From: Nonomuraea harbinensis
GTDB lineage: Bacteria; Actinomycetota; Actinomycetes; Streptosporangiales; Streptosporangiaceae
Assembly (NCBI RefSeq): GCF_019396385.1
Contig: NZ_JAHKRN010000033.1
Location: forward strand, 37,459-101,458
Reading direction: 5' to 3'
DNA length: 64,000 nt
Positions 63,261-64,000 of the stretch are shown here, piece by piece. Positions within the stretch are counted from its first letter, which is position 1. Every line of letters starts with the position of its first letter. The notes under the pieces were generated by a model. It was given only the letters and a program-made list of their open reading frames with translations, did no database searches and was not told where the DNA came from. The position numbers and the translations under genes are program-made.

Positions 63261-63292
63261 TATCGTCTGAGACATAATTGTCTCAGACGATA
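63261..63292. promoter_or_regulatory. 32-bp palindromic operator before the second TetR gene
   Basis: Arms TATCGTCTGAGACA and TGTCTCAGACGATA are perfect inverses separated by TAAT. It sits 12 bp before the ATG of the TetR gene and 12 bp after the WS/DGAT stop. The length and symmetry fit binding of one or two TetR dimers. It could also terminate the upstream transcript. Confidence 0.75.
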
Positions 63293-63304
63293 TGAAGGTG
63301 TCTC

Positions 63305-63880
63305 ATGAGTGTGGGCCGCGAGCAGATACTCACGGCGGCGATCCGTCATCTGAACGAGGACCCGACGGCCTCCATGGCGGAGCTGGCCGAAGCCGTCGGC
63401 ATCAGCCGGGCCACGCTGCACCGCCACTTCAGCAGCCGTGACGAGCTGATGGTGGCGCTGGGACACCGGGCGCTGGCGGAGTGGGAGCAGGCCCAGGAAG
63501 CCGCCGGGGTGGCCGAGGGGGCGGCCTCGACCGACCCGGAGGAGATCCGGCGCGTGCTCGACGCGTTGCTGGAGCGGCTGATCGAGGTGGCGGACGCCTA
63601 CGGGTTCGGGCTGACCGACCACGCCATGGCGGTCCACCCCGACCTGCTGCGACGGTCGGACGAGCTGGAGGAGCGGGAGGTGGCGCTGTTCGCCGCCGCC
63701 CAGCGGGCCGGCCTGCTCCGCGCCGACCTGCCGCCCCGCTGGATCAGCAACGCGGTCTTCGGCCTGCTGGTGGCGGTCCGGGAGAGCCTGCGCCGGGGCG
63801 AGGTGGCCCGCCGCGACGTCCACCACCTGCTCACCACCACGTTCTTCCAGGGCGCGGCCGGCGACGGGGGGCGGGCATGA
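63305..63880 (+). CDS. TetR-family transcriptional regulator
   Basis: 191 residues. TetR HTH: EQILTAAIRHLNEDPTASMAELAEAVGISRATLHRHFSSRDELMVALG (about 5-52). The C-terminal half is helical and acidic. GAAGGTG precedes the start. The 32-bp palindrome over its promoter is probably its own operator; the upstream WS/DGAT gene or a gene outside the window may be another target. Confidence 0.9.
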   Translation: MSVGREQILTAAIRHLNEDPTASMAELAEAVGISRATLHRHFSSRDELMVALGHRALAEWEQAQEAAGVAEGAASTDPEEIRRVLDALLERLIEVADAYGFGLTDHAMAVHPDLLRRSDELEEREVALFAAAQRAGLLRADLPPRWISNAVFGLLVAVRESLRRGEVARRDVHHLLTTTFFQGAAGDGGRA

Positions 63881-63897
63881 CACTCCCTGTGTCAACC

Positions 63898-64000
63898 TCA
63901 GGCAGCAACGAACTCGTTGAGCGCCGCTGCGGCGCCGTGTTTGGCGGGGTCGTAGGGGACACCGTCGAGCCAGCAGCGCCAGATCACGCGGATCCAGGCG
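63898..64000 (-). CDS. C-terminal end of a transposase, IS110-like (5' part outside window)
   Basis: Only the last 34 codons are visible. They encode AWIRVIWRCWLDGVPYDPAKHG and a short Ala-rich end before TGA. The VIWRCWxDGxPYDPxxH pattern is one I associate with IS110/IS116-type transposases. Between it and the TetR stop lies a 6-bp inverted repeat TGACAC/GTGTCA (63878-63894). Family assignment is from memory of the motif and is tentative. Confidence 0.5.
   Translation of the reverse strand, partial: AWIRVIWRCWLDGVPYDPAKHGAAAALNEFVAA

Overview
The window is about 64 kb of very GC-rich chromosomal DNA from an actinomycete. GTG and TTG starts are common, and several genes look leaderless. The gene families point the same way: a SARP regulator, DUF5997, a Methyltransf_19 protein, a DUF1707 protein, WS/DGAT, stand-alone LigD polymerase, and the pca/pob pathway under IclR. 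The closest fit is the Streptosporangiaceae (Nonomuraea-like); this is inferred from family content, not from a marker gene.

Layout. (1) 1-10 kb: the 5' part of a class Ia ribonucleotide reductase gene behind a cobalamin riboswitch, a TctC-like lipoprotein, a methyltransferase, glmS with a small upstream gene, a repeat-rich peptidoglycan amidase, and a tRNA cluster Gly-Cys-Gly-Val ending in a strong terminator. (2) 9-22 kb: a channel-like membrane protein, a PRPP synthetase paralogue, then the protocatechuate operon pobA-pcaH-pcaG-pcaB-pcaL with a divergent IclR regulator. Next come an XRE-cupin regulator with an amine-oxidase-like flavoenzyme, and a LigD-type polymerase. (3) 22-35 kb: a large SARP-AAA-TPR regulator divergent from a FAD oxidoreductase with tandem 11-bp repeats between them, enoyl-CoA hydratase, a TRIC channel, a DUF4132 pair, a DUF1707 protein with a TetR gene, and an HxlR/quinone-oxidoreductase pair with a perfect operator palindrome. 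Several gene remnants (M20 peptidase, PIN toxin, secreted protein) lie here. (4) 35-46 kb: small regulator/enzyme pairs (MerR/SDR, PaaX/acyl-CoA dehydrogenase), a DUF5997/LysR-substrate-domain pair, a GCS2 ligase and a zinc alcohol dehydrogenase. (5) 46-56.4 kb: a class III lanthipeptide (SapB/AmfS-like) cluster. (6) 56.5-64 kb: aldo-keto reductase, PolX, a sulfite-oxidase-like enzyme, WS/DGAT, a TetR regulator with a 32-bp palindrome, and the end of a transposase.

The most interesting system is the lanthipeptide cluster. A 43-residue precursor carries two Ser-x2-Ser/Thr-x3-Cys motifs. It is followed in transcription order by two half-size ABC exporters and a prolyl oligopeptidase, and preceded by a lyase-kinase-cyclase (RamC/LanKC) and a DesK-type sensor kinase. 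A NarL-type response regulator faces the cluster from the other end. The prolyl oligopeptidase makes leader removal after a proline a concrete hypothesis. A second theme is in-gene or near-gene repeat expansion (amidase, PcaB, one exporter, and a 111-bp tandem repeat upstream of the other exporter). Many divergent regulator/target pairs have visible palindromic operators.
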